A stretch of DNA of 64,000 bases from Chryseobacterium piperi (GCF_002285635.2 NZ_CP023049.2:2046001-2110000), one strand, 5' to 3'. Shown: positions 15,972 to 25,902, counted from the stretch's first letter. Numbers and translations: made by a program. The notes: generated by a model not told the origin, from the sequence alone.

Positions 15972-17651
15972 CTATTTTTTAACAGCCTTTTTTATGGATT
16001 TCGTAGCTTTTTTTATTCCTGCAGATTTCCCATCATAGAAATGAGTGTAAGCATATTCCGCAGCTCTTTTAAGGTCTATAACTCCTCCAGCCTGTGAAAA
16101 ATTTCCAAATTCATCAGTACTCGGATTGCTAGACTTTACCAATGATTCAATAATCTGATCTGGTTTTAAGTTCGGCATGTATGCTAATAAAACAGCTGCT
16201 GCACCTGCTACAACAGGAGATGCCATAGAAGTTCCCTGAAGATATTCATACTCATTTGTTGGTACTGTAGAGTAAATTTCTTCTCCCGGAGCAAAAACGT
16301 TCACCATTTTCTTATTGAAGTTAGAGAAGCTTGCTCTCAGCTCATTATTTTTATTGGTACTTGCTCCTACAACAATAACATTGTTTACGAATGGTTTTTC
16401 ATCTGCACTGTTTTTAAAGTTGGTAGGATATGCAAGATGCTCTGCAACGTCTTCATTTTCATTTCCCGCAGCTTTTACCAGAAGAACTCCTTTATCTTCA
16501 GCATATTTAAATGCATCCCAAACTACATTTTTACCTGGAGAAACCGGTTTACCAAAGCTCATATTTAAGACTTTAGCACCATTATCCACTGCATATCTGA
16601 TTGCGTTGGCTACATCCTTATCTCTTTCATCTCCATTAGGAACCGTTCTTACAGACATAATTTTAGCTACTCTCGAAGCTACCCCATATTGAACTTCTTT
16701 CCCTTGTGGTAAACCTGCAATAATACCCGCTACGTGAGTACCATGTTCCGCATCCGGTCCCTGGTAATGGTTATTTCCATAACTCTTTTCTGAGTAATCA
16801 TCATAGTTATCACCTACAATCTCAGCTCTTGTATCATAGCTTAAATCATATTGTTTAGCCTGTGGTGCAAAATGATCGATCGCCCCTTTCATTTCCTTCT
16901 TCATAGCTGCTTCAAAGTCTGCAGAAGATTTTCCCTTAAATTCAGGGCTTTCGGAAAGCTGGGTTAAAATCTGAAGAGCAATAGCGTCTCTCTGCTCCGT
17001 TGGAGCCTTGATAGCAGCAATGTTTTCAGAAGTTACCGATTTCCCTCCTAAAAGTTTAATCATATTAGGGATCAGATCATTAATCATAGTATATTGCTGC
17101 AGATTTTGCTTTCCTTCAATACTTTTCTTTGCAAAAAGATCTTTGGATTTCATGTACATCGCAAATTCCTCAGGCATTTTTGCCTGATTGGCTTTATTCT
17201 TAGTAGAATCATCCCCTTCAAATATCGGCTTGTATTTAGCGACTACTCTAGTCACCTCCATATTATCGATATCTACATCTCCATTTTTCCCTCCGATGAA
17301 ATTCCATCCGTGAACATCATCGATATATCCGTTCCCATCATCATCTTTTCCATTATTGGGAACCTCATTGGGGTTCGTCCAGATATTTTTGATTAATCCG
17401 GGATGATCAACCTGTACTCCACTATCTAAAACACCTACAACAACCGTTTTAGGCTTCAGGCCTTTAGATTCCAGATATTTATATGCATTTTCAGTATTGA
17501 TACCATATACTTTTGTAGTTCCAAAATCTTTATGATACCAGGTCATCAGATCTTTATTCTCTTTTGGGTCAACGCTCTTTCCTTGTGCTTCCTGTGCAAA
17601 AGCAGAATTAAAGCCTGCTAAAAAAATAGCAGCTAATAATACCTTTTTCAT
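15972..17651 (-). CDS. Secreted subtilisin-like serine protease (S8)
   Basis: 559 residues. Signal peptide VLLAAIFLAGFNSAFA. The catalytic Asp76 lies in GVLDSGVQVDHPG, the His in EHGTHVAGI near residue 306 and the Ser in QGTSMASPVVAG near residue 476. About 230 residues separate Asp from His, far more than in a minimal subtilisin. The insert is charged, with DDDGNGYIDD- and YDDYSEKSYG-like segments that could bind calcium. The C-terminus is Lys-rich. No type IX secretion C-terminal domain is visible. The upstream WbqC-like gene ends 1 bp away. Confidence 0.93.
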   Translation of the reverse strand: MKKVLLAAIFLAGFNSAFAQEAQGKSVDPKENKDLMTWYHKDFGTTKVYGINTENAYKYLESKGLKPKTVVVGVLDSGVQVDHPGLIKNIWTNPNEVPNNGKDDDGNGYIDDVHGWNFIGGKNGDVDIDNMEVTRVVAKYKPIFEGDDSTKNKANQAKMPEEFAMYMKSKDLFAKKSIEGKQNLQQYTMINDLIPNMIKLLGGKSVTSENIAAIKAPTEQRDAIALQILTQLSESPEFKGKSSADFEAAMKKEMKGAIDHFAPQAKQYDLSYDTRAEIVGDNYDDYSEKSYGNNHYQGPDAEHGTHVAGIIAGLPQGKEVQYGVASRVAKIMSVRTVPNGDERDKDVANAIRYAVDNGAKVLNMSFGKPVSPGKNVVWDAFKYAEDKGVLLVKAAGNENEDVAEHLAYPTNFKNSADEKPFVNNVIVVGASTNKNNELRASFSNFNKKMVNVFAPGEEIYSTVPTNEYEYLQGTSMASPVVAGAAAVLLAYMPNLKPDQIIESLVKSSNPSTDEFGNFSQAGGVIDLKRAAEYAYTHFYDGKSAGIKKATKSIKKAVKK

Positions 17652-17652
17652 G

Positions 17653-18276
17653 TTAATATGATTGTTTAATATTTTTTATATAAGTCAAAGATTCAGGTCC
17701 TTTGTTACAAATCAGATCCAGAATCGATAAGTCGCTTAAAAATCCTAATTTATCTGAGAAAGTCTGATAATATTCTTCCATATCAAATTCGGAAGGTAAT
17801 TTTGCAGAAAATTTTTCTCTAAAGTTAACTTCATCGGGATTTCTGATATATTCTTTATTCAAAGAGTATGCCTTTTCTGTTTTTAAAACTTGCTGGAGAA
17901 TCTCAAGCCCCTTAAGATTAAAATCTAAAAGATGTTTTTCCTTCAGCTCAAACAGCCTGATTAATTTGTCTTCATAAAACTCAAAATAAGGAGAGCCCTG
18001 ATAGGCTGTTTTAATAGATTTCCAATGAAGCTTTCTCCAATCCTCTCTATAAGAGACTTCTATATCTTTAATTTCTCTTTTCCCGTTATGATTAATAGGA
18101 ATTATTAATGAAAGTTTTCCATTTGCCCCATAAATATTGGCCCTATTTCTATAAGTTTGTTTAGGAAAATTTTCAAATTGCTCTAAAGTAACTTCATTCT
18201 CAGTATTCGTAAAAACTGAAAACCATGAAATCGGTGGTAAATAAAACACCGGTAATAATACATTCTTCATATTCAT
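17653..18276 (-). CDS. WbqC-like family protein
   Basis: 207 residues. The start PVFYLPPISWFSVF and the NRANIYGANGKLSLIIP segment match the WbqC-like family, proteins of uncertain enzymatic role found in surface-polysaccharide and general loci. In Flavobacteriia they commonly sit downstream of lepB, as here. The start could be M1 or M3. Confidence 0.82.
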   Translation of the reverse strand: MNMKNVLLPVFYLPPISWFSVFTNTENEVTLEQFENFPKQTYRNRANIYGANGKLSLIIPINHNGKREIKDIEVSYREDWRKLHWKSIKTAYQGSPYFEFYEDKLIRLFELKEKHLLDFNLKGLEILQQVLKTEKAYSLNKEYIRNPDEVNFREKFSAKLPSEFDMEEYYQTFSDKLGFLSDLSILDLICNKGPESLTYIKNIKQSY

Positions 18277-18332
18277 TATACAAAAATGAAGTATTTCTTC
18301 AAATACTTCATTTTATTTTAAGTTGATTATAC

Positions 18333-19988
18333 TTATAAATCTTCTTCTGTTTTTTTCTTTCTGAACAGCTTCACAAAATATTCCCATCCAAAGAATAAGA
18401 TAAGAATCATTGCTGCAATCCACCAGTAAGAAGTTTTGTTAGCTTCTCCTGTATTCGTTGCTTTGAACATTCTTTCCCAACGAATTTTAAATGGAGCCTG
18501 ATAAGTAGAGCTGGCGTCTTTAAAGACTCCTTGTAAACTCATCCATGTGAACATCGGTTTTCCTACAATATTTTCCTCAGGAACAAAACCAAAGAATCTT
18601 GCATCAAGCGATGCATCTCTGTTATCCCCTATCATCATATAATAGTCTTGTTGAATAGTATATTGATTAGCCTCTTTTCCATTAATAAAGATCTTTCCAT
18701 TTCTATCCTCCAGACTGTTATGCTCATATTCAGAGATAATCCATCGGTATGTCGGAAGAGTTTCTTTATTAATAGCAACGACATCTCCTTTTTTAGGGAT
18801 TCTCAACGGTCCGTACCAATCCTGATTCCAAGGCTTGTTAACCGGGAAAATAGATTGCGTAGTATCTATACTTTTTGTATAAGCTGTTTTATCAGCGTTT
18901 AATTTATATTGAATGGTCGCAGAATCCTTTGGATAAATGCTTTCCTCCATATCAATTACATTGGGTAAAGCTTTAATTTCTGCTGCCGTTTTATCGGTTA
19001 AACCTTGAAATCTGTACATAAAGCCCCTATCGGTTTGCATTTCCTGTACAGGTAAGAAACCATAAGTATTATACAATGAAGGAATATCTAACTGAGCTCC
19101 TGTATTTACAGTATATGCATGTTGCACTTCCTGATCTCCTAAAACCGTTTCCGGCTTTCCGTTAACAAAAAGTCTCCCGCCTCTCATTTCAAAATTATCT
19201 CCTGCAACAGCAACACATCTCTTTACATACGGATCTTTTCTATCTATTGCAGTATGAACTGAATCCTGAGGATAATTGAAAACAACTACATCATTTTTCT
19301 GAGGCTTATTGAATTGCAATATTCTGGAATACGGCAGTTTAACCGCATCTACATAAGATTTCGGATCATCCTTAGGGTTTCCTTTTTCTCCTGAATCAAA
19401 AATGGTTCCCTGCAAAAATGGGATAGCTAAAGGACGCATAGGTAATCTGTATCCATAACTCCACTTATTTACAAAAAGGAAGTCACCTACCAGCAATGTT
19501 CTTTCCATTGATCCTGTAGGAATACCAAAAGGTTGCGTTATAAAAGAATGAATGATCGTTGCAAAAACTACGGCAAAAGTAATAGAGCCTAAGAAAGAAT
19601 CTTTCTTTTTTTCATTTTTCTCTTCTTCTGTCAGATACAGCTCGTTTTCATCTTCAAGTTCCACATCCTTCGAATAATTCACAGTTGCCATATAAATAAA
19701 AGGAAGAATAACCGTAAGAAGCTGGTGCTGAAATAGACCCTTCCCGAATTTTTTCATTAAATAAATATGAAAAACCGACATCATAATAGGTCCCACGATT
19801 GGCAAATACGATAGAATAGCCCACCATTTCGGATGTTTGGTTTCCTTCAGAATAATGAAATAATTATAAAAAGGTATAAAAGCGAATAATGGATTATACC
19901 CCAGTTTCTTGAACAGCTTCCATGTTGAAATCCCCATTAATACGGATAAGATGAGAACATATACTGTATAAGTTAAAAAATAATTCAT
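18333..19988 (-). CDS. lepB: Signal peptidase I, long form
   Basis: 551 residues, roughly twice the usual bacterial size. The N-terminus holds several hydrophobic helices (residues 1 to about 105). The S26 domain begins at about 150 with the catalytic Ser in PTGSMERTLLVGD, and the Lys box is VKRCVAVAGD. A later conserved box is MIGDNRDASLDARFFGFV. About 200 residues lie between the Lys box and the last box. A C-terminal membrane segment is also present (WWIAAMILILFFGWEYF). It cleaves Sec signal peptides at the inner membrane. It follows dapB in the conserved par-dapB-lepB chain. Confidence 0.94.
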   Translation of the reverse strand: MNYFLTYTVYVLILSVLMGISTWKLFKKLGYNPLFAFIPFYNYFIILKETKHPKWWAILSYLPIVGPIMMSVFHIYLMKKFGKGLFQHQLLTVILPFIYMATVNYSKDVELEDENELYLTEEEKNEKKKDSFLGSITFAVVFATIIHSFITQPFGIPTGSMERTLLVGDFLFVNKWSYGYRLPMRPLAIPFLQGTIFDSGEKGNPKDDPKSYVDAVKLPYSRILQFNKPQKNDVVVFNYPQDSVHTAIDRKDPYVKRCVAVAGDNFEMRGGRLFVNGKPETVLGDQEVQHAYTVNTGAQLDIPSLYNTYGFLPVQEMQTDRGFMYRFQGLTDKTAAEIKALPNVIDMEESIYPKDSATIQYKLNADKTAYTKSIDTTQSIFPVNKPWNQDWYGPLRIPKKGDVVAINKETLPTYRWIISEYEHNSLEDRNGKIFINGKEANQYTIQQDYYMMIGDNRDASLDARFFGFVPEENIVGKPMFTWMSLQGVFKDASSTYQAPFKIRWERMFKATNTGEANKTSYWWIAAMILILFFGWEYFVKLFRKKKTEEDL

Positions 19989-20064
19989 AAATTTTGTGCC
20001 TATTCTATTAAATTTTGTTGAGCAACTTCTTTATTAGTTTATCGTTAGGGGAATTTGTTACAAA

Positions 20065-20766
20065 TTAAAGTCCCAAAACGTCTTTCATTGTGAAATTTCC
20101 TTTTTTATCTTTAATCCATTCCGCAGCGACAACAGCTCCCAAAGCAAAACCATTTCTATTGAAAGCAGTATGTTTGATTTCAATTTCATCCACTTCGCTT
20201 CTATAGAATACGCTGTGCGTTCCCGGAACCTCATCTTCACGAATGGCAAAAATACCCAGTTGGTTTTCCTGAGTTTCATCCAGTTTCCAAGCATCAAATT
20301 TAGGATTGTTTTTAAAAATTCCTTCAGCTAAGGAAATAGCTGTCCCACTTGGAGCATCTTTCTTGTGAACATGATGAATTTCTTCCAATTGACAAGAATA
20401 TTCATTGATATTCTTCATCAGGTCAGCCAATTTCTCATTCAAAGCAAAGAATAGATTAACTCCTAAACTAAAATTTGAGCCATATAAAAATGCCGTTTGA
20501 TTTTCAACCGCCATTTTTTCTATTGTATCTTTATGTTCCAGCCATCCTGTCGTTCCACAAATTACAGGAATATTATTTTCCAAACAAGCTTTGATGTTAT
20601 CAAAAGCCACTTCAGGTAATGAGAATTCAATTACCACATCTGGATTATTAAGGTTTTCAGCAGTTGGGGTTTCTTTTAGGCGGGCAACTATTTCATGACC
20701 TCTTTTAGTGGCAATTTCATCGATGATCTTACCCATTTTACCATATCCAACTAAAGCTATTTTCAT
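20065..20766 (-). CDS. dapB: 4-hydroxy-tetrahydrodipicolinate reductase
   Basis: 233 residues. N-terminal NAD(P)-binding motif ALVGYGKMGKII, the substrate region EIHHVHKKDAPSGTA with the catalytic His pair and Lys, and C-terminal FNRNGFALGAV. It makes tetrahydrodipicolinate in the lysine/diaminopimelate pathway, and so feeds peptidoglycan synthesis. It is slightly shorter than proteobacterial DapB (about 270), as is usual in Bacteroidota. Confidence 0.95.
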   Translation of the reverse strand: MKIALVGYGKMGKIIDEIATKRGHEIVARLKETPTAENLNNPDVVIEFSLPEVAFDNIKACLENNIPVICGTTGWLEHKDTIEKMAVENQTAFLYGSNFSLGVNLFFALNEKLADLMKNINEYSCQLEEIHHVHKKDAPSGTAISLAEGIFKNNPKFDAWKLDETQENQLGIFAIREDEVPGTHSVFYRSEVDEIEIKHTAFNRNGFALGAVVAAEWIKDKKGNFTMKDVLGL

Positions 20767-20814
20767 GTACTATTTATTATTTGTTACCATAGTAAACTAT
20801 GGTGTCTGTATTCA

Positions 20815-21453
20815 TTAAAATCTATAACTTAAACTTAAGCCTGTTTTAGGAGGTTCAATACTAAACTGATCCTGTATAACCGCCGGTTTAAAAGTCAAAT
20901 CAGGGTCATGACGGCTTTCATAAAGATGCGCATCTACCACTGCATCTACAATACTCAGAATATAAATCAATCCGGTGATGGCTATCGCATAGTCCCTTTG
21001 TCTTTTTGCTCTGTCCTGTACGTTAGCCAAAGCTACTTTATCCAGCCAGGGACGGCTATCGATAAATTCATTGGGAGTCCCATTCAATTTTGCGATATAA
21101 TATTCTCTGTATTGTTTGTATTGCTTATCATTCCACAATGCGATCCCTACTCCTGTTCCTACAGCCCCCCAAACGATTGGAATTTTCCAATATTTTTTGT
21201 TGTAAAATTGCCCAAGACCAGGAAAAACTGCCGAATACAACCCTGCTTTTGTAGGGTTTAATTTTAAAGTTTTTGCAGTAGGTCCATTAGCGCTTTCAAG
21301 GTCCGCTATGACTTTTGCCTCAGATTTCTGTGGTTTTACCGCAGAGACACTGTCTTTCGGATGGTGTTCTACCCGAATGGTGTCATTAGGATTTACTTGT
21401 GAATAAGCCAAAGTGCATAGGCACAAGAAAAAAGTGAAAAGTATCTTCTTCAT
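20815..21453 (-). CDS. DUF5683 membrane protein
   Basis: 212 residues. Signal peptide ending LAYSQ. The conserved DUF5683 core is KAGLYSAVFPGLGQFYNKKYWKIP, a hydrophobic G-rich stretch (IVWGAVGTGVGIALW), then NDKQYKQYREYY. A second helix covers YAIAITGLIYILSIVDAVVDA. Function unknown. Always close to parB/dapB in relatives as far as I recall; here parB ends exactly one base before its start. Confidence 0.88.
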   Translation of the reverse strand: MKKILFTFFLCLCTLAYSQVNPNDTIRVEHHPKDSVSAVKPQKSEAKVIADLESANGPTAKTLKLNPTKAGLYSAVFPGLGQFYNKKYWKIPIVWGAVGTGVGIALWNDKQYKQYREYYIAKLNGTPNEFIDSRPWLDKVALANVQDRAKRQRDYAIAITGLIYILSIVDAVVDAHLYESRHDPDLTFKPAVIQDQFSIEPPKTGLSLSYRF

Positions 21454-22344
21454 TTATTTAATGTGGGATAGAATGTATTCCAACTCTTCTTCATTCTTAA
21501 AATCAAGAACAATTTTGCCTTTTCTGCCATTTCCAGTAGTTTTGATTTCTACTTTTACATCTAAAATATCAGAAATGGTTTTCTGAGCTCTTTTATAATT
21601 ATTGGAAAGTTCTGCTTTTACTTTTTTGGCAGCTGGTGACTTTGGATTTTTCAGTGCTGTAGCAGCTTGTTCAGCCTGACGAACATTCAGCTGTTCTTTA
21701 ATAATGAGATCAAACAAAATCTGTTGCAACTCATCATTTTCCATGCTAATAATTGCCCTTCCGTGTCCTGCAGAGATTTCACCACTGCGGATGGCATTTT
21801 GAATATCAGGACTCAGCCTCAATAATCTGATTGAATTCGTGATTGTACTTCTGTCCTTTCCTACTCTCTGACTCAGATTTTCCTGGGTCATTCCGATTTC
21901 ATCCAAAAGTCTCTGATAAGTCAATGCAATCTCAATAGAATCGAGATCTTCTCTCTGAATATTTTCAACAAGAGCCATCTCTAAAAGCTCCTGATCATTC
22001 ACCAAACGAATATATGCAGGGATAGAAGTTAATCCCGCAATTTTACTTGCTCTGAAACGTCTTTCTCCGGAGATAATTTCAAACCTCTCACCTTCTTTTC
22101 TAAGGGTAATCGGCTGAATTACGCCTAGATTCTTGATAGACTGCGCAAGTTCGTTTAGTGCTTTTTCGTCAAAATAAGTTCTCGGTTGGGTTGGGTTGGG
22201 ATAAATATCTTCAATGGCTACCTCTACAATATTCCCAACAAACTTGTCTGCTCCTTCATCAGTAGCAGAGTTGACAGTCGCTTTGGATTCAGCACTTAAA
22301 ATAGCTCCCAAACCGCGTCCCATAGCTCTTTTTTTGTCCTTCAT
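21454..22344 (-). CDS. parB: Chromosome-partitioning protein ParB
   Basis: 296 residues. N-terminal ParA-interacting segment RAMGRGLGAILS, the ParB/Srx CTP-binding domain with NPTQPRTYFDE and SGERRFRASKIAG, a KorB-like HTH with LVENIQREDLDSIEIA and VGKDRSTITN, and a C-terminal dimer domain. It binds parS and loads with ParA for chromosome segregation. I found no classical parS site in the surrounding intergenic DNA. It lies 114 bp after parA. Confidence 0.96.
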   Translation of the reverse strand: MKDKKRAMGRGLGAILSAESKATVNSATDEGADKFVGNIVEVAIEDIYPNPTQPRTYFDEKALNELAQSIKNLGVIQPITLRKEGERFEIISGERRFRASKIAGLTSIPAYIRLVNDQELLEMALVENIQREDLDSIEIALTYQRLLDEIGMTQENLSQRVGKDRSTITNSIRLLRLSPDIQNAIRSGEISAGHGRAIISMENDELQQILFDLIIKEQLNVRQAEQAATALKNPKSPAAKKVKAELSNNYKRAQKTISDILDVKVEIKTTGNGRKGKIVLDFKNEEELEYILSHIK

Positions 22345-22458
22345 AGATATAATTGATAAATGATGATAATACCAATGATAAGCGATCGATGATAATTGAT
22401 ACCATATATCAAAAACCAGTTGAGCTACATTTTATTATTATCGATTATTTATTTAATT

Positions 22459-23232
22459 TTAATTCTTTACTAAATTTTCATTTTTTAGCAGAACTTCTTC
22501 TGCCAGCTGAATATACTGAATCGCTCCTTTACTTTCAGCATCGTAGTTCAAAATACTTTCTCCAAAGCTCGGTGCCTCACTCAGTCTTACATTTCTGCTG
22601 ATAATAGTTTCAAAAACCATTTCTGGGAAATGCGCGTTTACTTCTTCCACAACCTGATTAGACAGTCTTAATCTGCTGTCATACATTGTTAAAAGCAAAC
22701 CTTCGATATCCAGATCTTTATTGTGTATTTTCTGAACGTTTTTAATGGTATTCAAAAGCTTACCCAATCCTTCTAAGGCAAAATATTCACATTGAATAGG
22801 GATGATCACAGAATCTGCTGCCGTAAGAGCATTAACGGTAATCAAACCTAAACTTGGTGCACAGTCGATAATAATGTAATCATATTGATCCCTTACCGTT
22901 TGTAATGCTTTTTTAAGCATATACTCACGATCTTCTTTATCTACCAATTCTATTTCTGCCGCTACCAAATCAATATGAGACGGAACAATATCCAGATTCG
23001 GTGTTGTAGTTTTTTTGATACAATTGATCGTTTCTACGCTATGTTCTAAGAGATTATATGTAGAATACTGAACATCCTCAACTCCTAAACCGGACGTTGC
23101 ATTTGCCTGAGGGTCAGCATCGATGATTAAAATTTTCTTTTCTAATACCCCTAATGCTGCTGCAAGATTTACAGCTGTTGTCGTTTTCCCAACTCCCCCT
23201 TTTTGATTAGCGATACCTATGATTTTTCCCAT
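22459..23232 (-). CDS. parA: Chromosome-partitioning ATPase ParA (Soj)
   Basis: 257 residues from the ATG at 23232. A longer frame from 23352 would add 40 non-conserved residues, while the family starts at MGKIIGIANQKGGVGKTT. That segment is the deviant Walker A motif. Walker A' is IIIDCAPSLGLIT. It dimerises with ATP on nucleoid DNA and moves ParB-parS complexes. A 109-bp gap with short direct repeats related to TGATAA separates it from parB. Confidence 0.95.
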   Translation of the reverse strand: MGKIIGIANQKGGVGKTTTAVNLAAALGVLEKKILIIDADPQANATSGLGVEDVQYSTYNLLEHSVETINCIKKTTTPNLDIVPSHIDLVAAEIELVDKEDREYMLKKALQTVRDQYDYIIIDCAPSLGLITVNALTAADSVIIPIQCEYFALEGLGKLLNTIKNVQKIHNKDLDIEGLLLTMYDSRLRLSNQVVEEVNAHFPEMVFETIISRNVRLSEAPSFGESILNYDAESKGAIQYIQLAEEVLLKNENLVKN

Positions 23233-23399
23233 TATTAGAACTTTAAGCCTCAAAAATACACTTTTTTCTTTGCTCTTAATGAATGATGAAAAGTAAAAAT
23301 GAGTTAAAATATTGTTAATAAGGATTTTAACCCTTAAAAAAATTATCCACAAAAAATAGTATTTTGTGGATAACTGTCAAGATTTGTTTTTATTATAAA

Positions 23400-24245
23400 T
23401 TATTCAAACTTCATTGAAATCGGAAATTTGAAATAACTTCTCACGGCTTCGCCTTTTTTATTCTTTCCAGGAATCCATTTTCCTCTGATCGATTTAATGG
23501 TTCTAAGAGCTTCACTGTTGAAATCAACATTTGCACCATTAGCTTTAATTCCTGAAATAGTTCCATCGATCTCCACAATAAAAGTAATAGTTGTTTTTAC
23601 AATACCGTCTGATTCGAATCCTGAGCCATCAAAGTTATTCATAACTTTGTTTCTGAATGAATCGATTCCTCCGACGAAATTAGCTTCAACGCTAAGCTCA
23701 CTTGCGTCCGCTATAGAATTTCCAGGATTAGCAGGTGGCGCAGGAGGCACAATATGTGGAGAAACTACAGTTCCACTGCCAATAGTTGGGGCTACAGGAA
23801 CATAACTATCTTTCACATCCTCTCCTTTAAGATTATTGACTAATCCGGCAGTTGCATCTTTTGGTATAGCCTGAATTTCTTTCTCTACTGCATCTCTGAC
23901 AGGAATTTTCACAGAGGAATCATACTGCTTTACATTAGGAGGTGCAACAGGTTTTACTATTGGTACAGCTGGTGGAGCCGTTTCCGGAGTAGCCGGATCT
24001 TTCAAATCAATAACTACCGGAGGTCCATCAATAGGTATATGTATGGGGTTATTATTACTAAACGCTGAAATCACAAGCGGAGTAATTGAAATAGCAGCCA
24101 ACAAACTTACACCTACAAACAGTGCTTTTGTTAGTATTTTGTCTGATTCGTTTCTTAAAACGTAAGCACCATATTCCTTGTTACGATGCTCAAAAAGAAC
24201 TTCATTGAAGCGAAATTCCTGATTGTTGTGTAGGTGTTTCATCAC
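23400..24245 (-). CDS. tonB: Energy transducer TonB
   Basis: 281 residues. The cytoplasmic N-terminus FNEVLFEHRNKEYGAYVLR is typical of flavobacterial TonB. One transmembrane helix lies at about 40-58. A long Pro-rich periplasmic stretch with Ala and Val (about 70-170) follows, then a TonB C-terminal domain (FIVEIDGTISGIK, RTIKSIRGKWIPGK, FKFPISMKFE). It passes proton-motive energy to TonB-dependent receptors such as the one at the right end of the window. Confidence 0.93.
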   Translation of the reverse strand: MMKHLHNNQEFRFNEVLFEHRNKEYGAYVLRNESDKILTKALFVGVSLLAAISITPLVISAFSNNNPIHIPIDGPPVVIDLKDPATPETAPPAVPIVKPVAPPNVKQYDSSVKIPVRDAVEKEIQAIPKDATAGLVNNLKGEDVKDSYVPVAPTIGSGTVVSPHIVPPAPPANPGNSIADASELSVEANFVGGIDSFRNKVMNNFDGSGFESDGIVKTTITFIVEIDGTISGIKANGANVDFNSEALRTIKSIRGKWIPGKNKKGEAVRSYFKFPISMKFE

Positions 24246-24590
24246 TTAAAATATTTAAACTGTTAATGAATAGTGATTATTAGTTTTTATAGTACTTATC
24301 GATAAGTATTATTACAATATCAAAACATTTGCCAAAATTTTAACAAAATGTTAATATTTGAAGATTTTAAATATCAATACATTAAATTTAACTATGTATA
24401 AAATAATAACTCACTCTCAATAAAGGAGATAGACTTTCAGTTATTAATAATTTACCTTCTTTTAATCATGAATGCACTAATAATAATTTCACATAAGCGA
24501 AAAGGATTTGTGTATTTGTGGTTAAAACAAAAAAGAAGCGATCTCAAAATGTGAGATCGCTTCTTTTATTTATATCTAAATTATTCCAGA
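24246..24590. other. Gene-free gap between tonB and purA
   Basis: 345 bp, strongly AT-rich. It holds no ORF that I would support. The right part contains the purA terminator at 24531-24567, preceded by a stretch reading TTTGTGTATTTGTGGTTAAA, which looks like a degenerate interspersed intergenic sequence. The left half is low-complexity and must contain the tonB promoter. Confidence 0.6.
24531..24567 (-). terminator. Intrinsic terminator of purA
   Basis: 16-bp perfect arms AAAAGAAGCGATCTCA and its complement with a 5-nt loop. It lies 24 bp past the purA stop. Confidence 0.92.
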
Positions 24591-25877
24591 TTAGAATAAC
24601 TCTTTTCTGATAATATTCTGACTTCTTTCAGGACCAACAGATACTAAATATACGTTGATACCCAAGTATTCCTCAATAAACTCAATATATTTCTGAGCGT
24701 TATCAGGAAGTTCGTCATAGCTTCTTACTTTTGTAAGATCTTCATTCCATCCTGGTAAATCCTGATAGATAGGTTCGTAGTTATATAATTTCTCAGTGGA
24801 AGAAGTAAAGTAATCAATAACCTTTCCATCTTCAGTCTTATAATGTGTTACGATCTTTAAGTTTTCAATTCCTGTAAGAACGTCCAATTTAGTAATAACA
24901 AGGTTATTAATTCCATTGATCATACATGCATGTTTCAAAGAAACAAGATCTAACCAACCTGTTCTTCTTGGTCTTCCTGTAGTTGCTCCAAACTCACCTC
25001 CAATCTGTCTGATCTTCTCTCCAAGTTCATTGTCTAGTTCAGAAGGGAAAGGTCCGTTTCCTACTCTAGTACAATATGCTTTTGCAACTCCAATTAAGTT
25101 CTGAAGTGAAGTTGGCGGAACACCAGCTCCTGTACAAACTCCTCCTGTTGAAGGAGAAGATGAAGTTACATACGGATATGTTCCGAAATCGATATCAAGC
25201 ATTAATGCCTGAGCTCCTTCGAACAAAACATTTTTACCATCTCTGATCGCTTCGTTTAGCTCAACCTCTGTATCTACAATTCTGTCCTGCAGCTGTTTTC
25301 CTATTTCTAAGAATTCATTGTAAATTTCTTCTACATCTAAAGTAGGCTTCCCATAATATTTTTCAAAAAGAGAGTTTTTAACCTTAAGGTTTTTCTCAAT
25401 TTTATCTCTTAAAATCTCAGGATTTAAAAGATCTACCATTCTGATTCCGATTCTTGCAATTTTATCTTCGTAACAAGGACCGATTCCTTTTTTGGTAGTT
25501 CCGATTTGAGTCCCTCCGTGTTCTTCTTCACGGTAGGTATCCAAAAGAATGTGGTAAGGCATGATAACATGCGCTCTTCTGCTGATAAAGATGTGATCTG
25601 TTCTCAAGCCTTTGCTTTCAATCTGGTTCACCTCTTTAATAAAAGATTTAGGATTTACCACTACTCCGTTTGCAATAATACACTTGCCTTTGCACTGAAG
25701 AACCCCTGAAGGAAGAAGGTGTAAAACAAATTTTTCCTCGCCTACATAAACCGTATGTCCTGCATTGTCTCCACCCTGGAAACGTACTACATAATCCGAT
25801 TTTGCAGATAAAACATCTGTGATTTTTCCTTTACCTTCATCTCCGTACTGAAGACCTACAACTACGTAAGTTGACAT
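24591..25877 (-). CDS. purA: Adenylosuccinate synthetase
   Basis: 428 residues, the normal length. GTP-binding start VVVGLQYGDEGKGKITD, the catalytic Asp/His pair in GDEGKGK and NAGHTV, then QIGTTKKGIGPCYEDK, and TTGRPRRTGWLD near residue 300. It joins aspartate to IMP with GTP in AMP synthesis. A single gene with its own promoter and strong terminator. Confidence 0.97.
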   Translation of the reverse strand: MSTYVVVGLQYGDEGKGKITDVLSAKSDYVVRFQGGDNAGHTVYVGEEKFVLHLLPSGVLQCKGKCIIANGVVVNPKSFIKEVNQIESKGLRTDHIFISRRAHVIMPYHILLDTYREEEHGGTQIGTTKKGIGPCYEDKIARIGIRMVDLLNPEILRDKIEKNLKVKNSLFEKYYGKPTLDVEEIYNEFLEIGKQLQDRIVDTEVELNEAIRDGKNVLFEGAQALMLDIDFGTYPYVTSSSPSTGGVCTGAGVPPTSLQNLIGVAKAYCTRVGNGPFPSELDNELGEKIRQIGGEFGATTGRPRRTGWLDLVSLKHACMINGINNLVITKLDVLTGIENLKIVTHYKTEDGKVIDYFTSSTEKLYNYEPIYQDLPGWNEDLTKVRSYDELPDNAQKYIEFIEEYLGINVYLVSVGPERSQNIIRKELF

Positions 25878-25902
25878 ATTTTACTTTTATTTTAAGTTCA
25901 TG

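Noticed and set aside
22345..22458. Possible parS site between parA and parB
   Set aside because: No match to the classical parS palindrome; only TGATAA-like direct repeats.
23233..23352. 40-residue extension of ParA
   Set aside because: The family starts at MGKIIGIANQKGG; the extension is AT-rich non-coding sequence with a promoter-like TATTTTTG.
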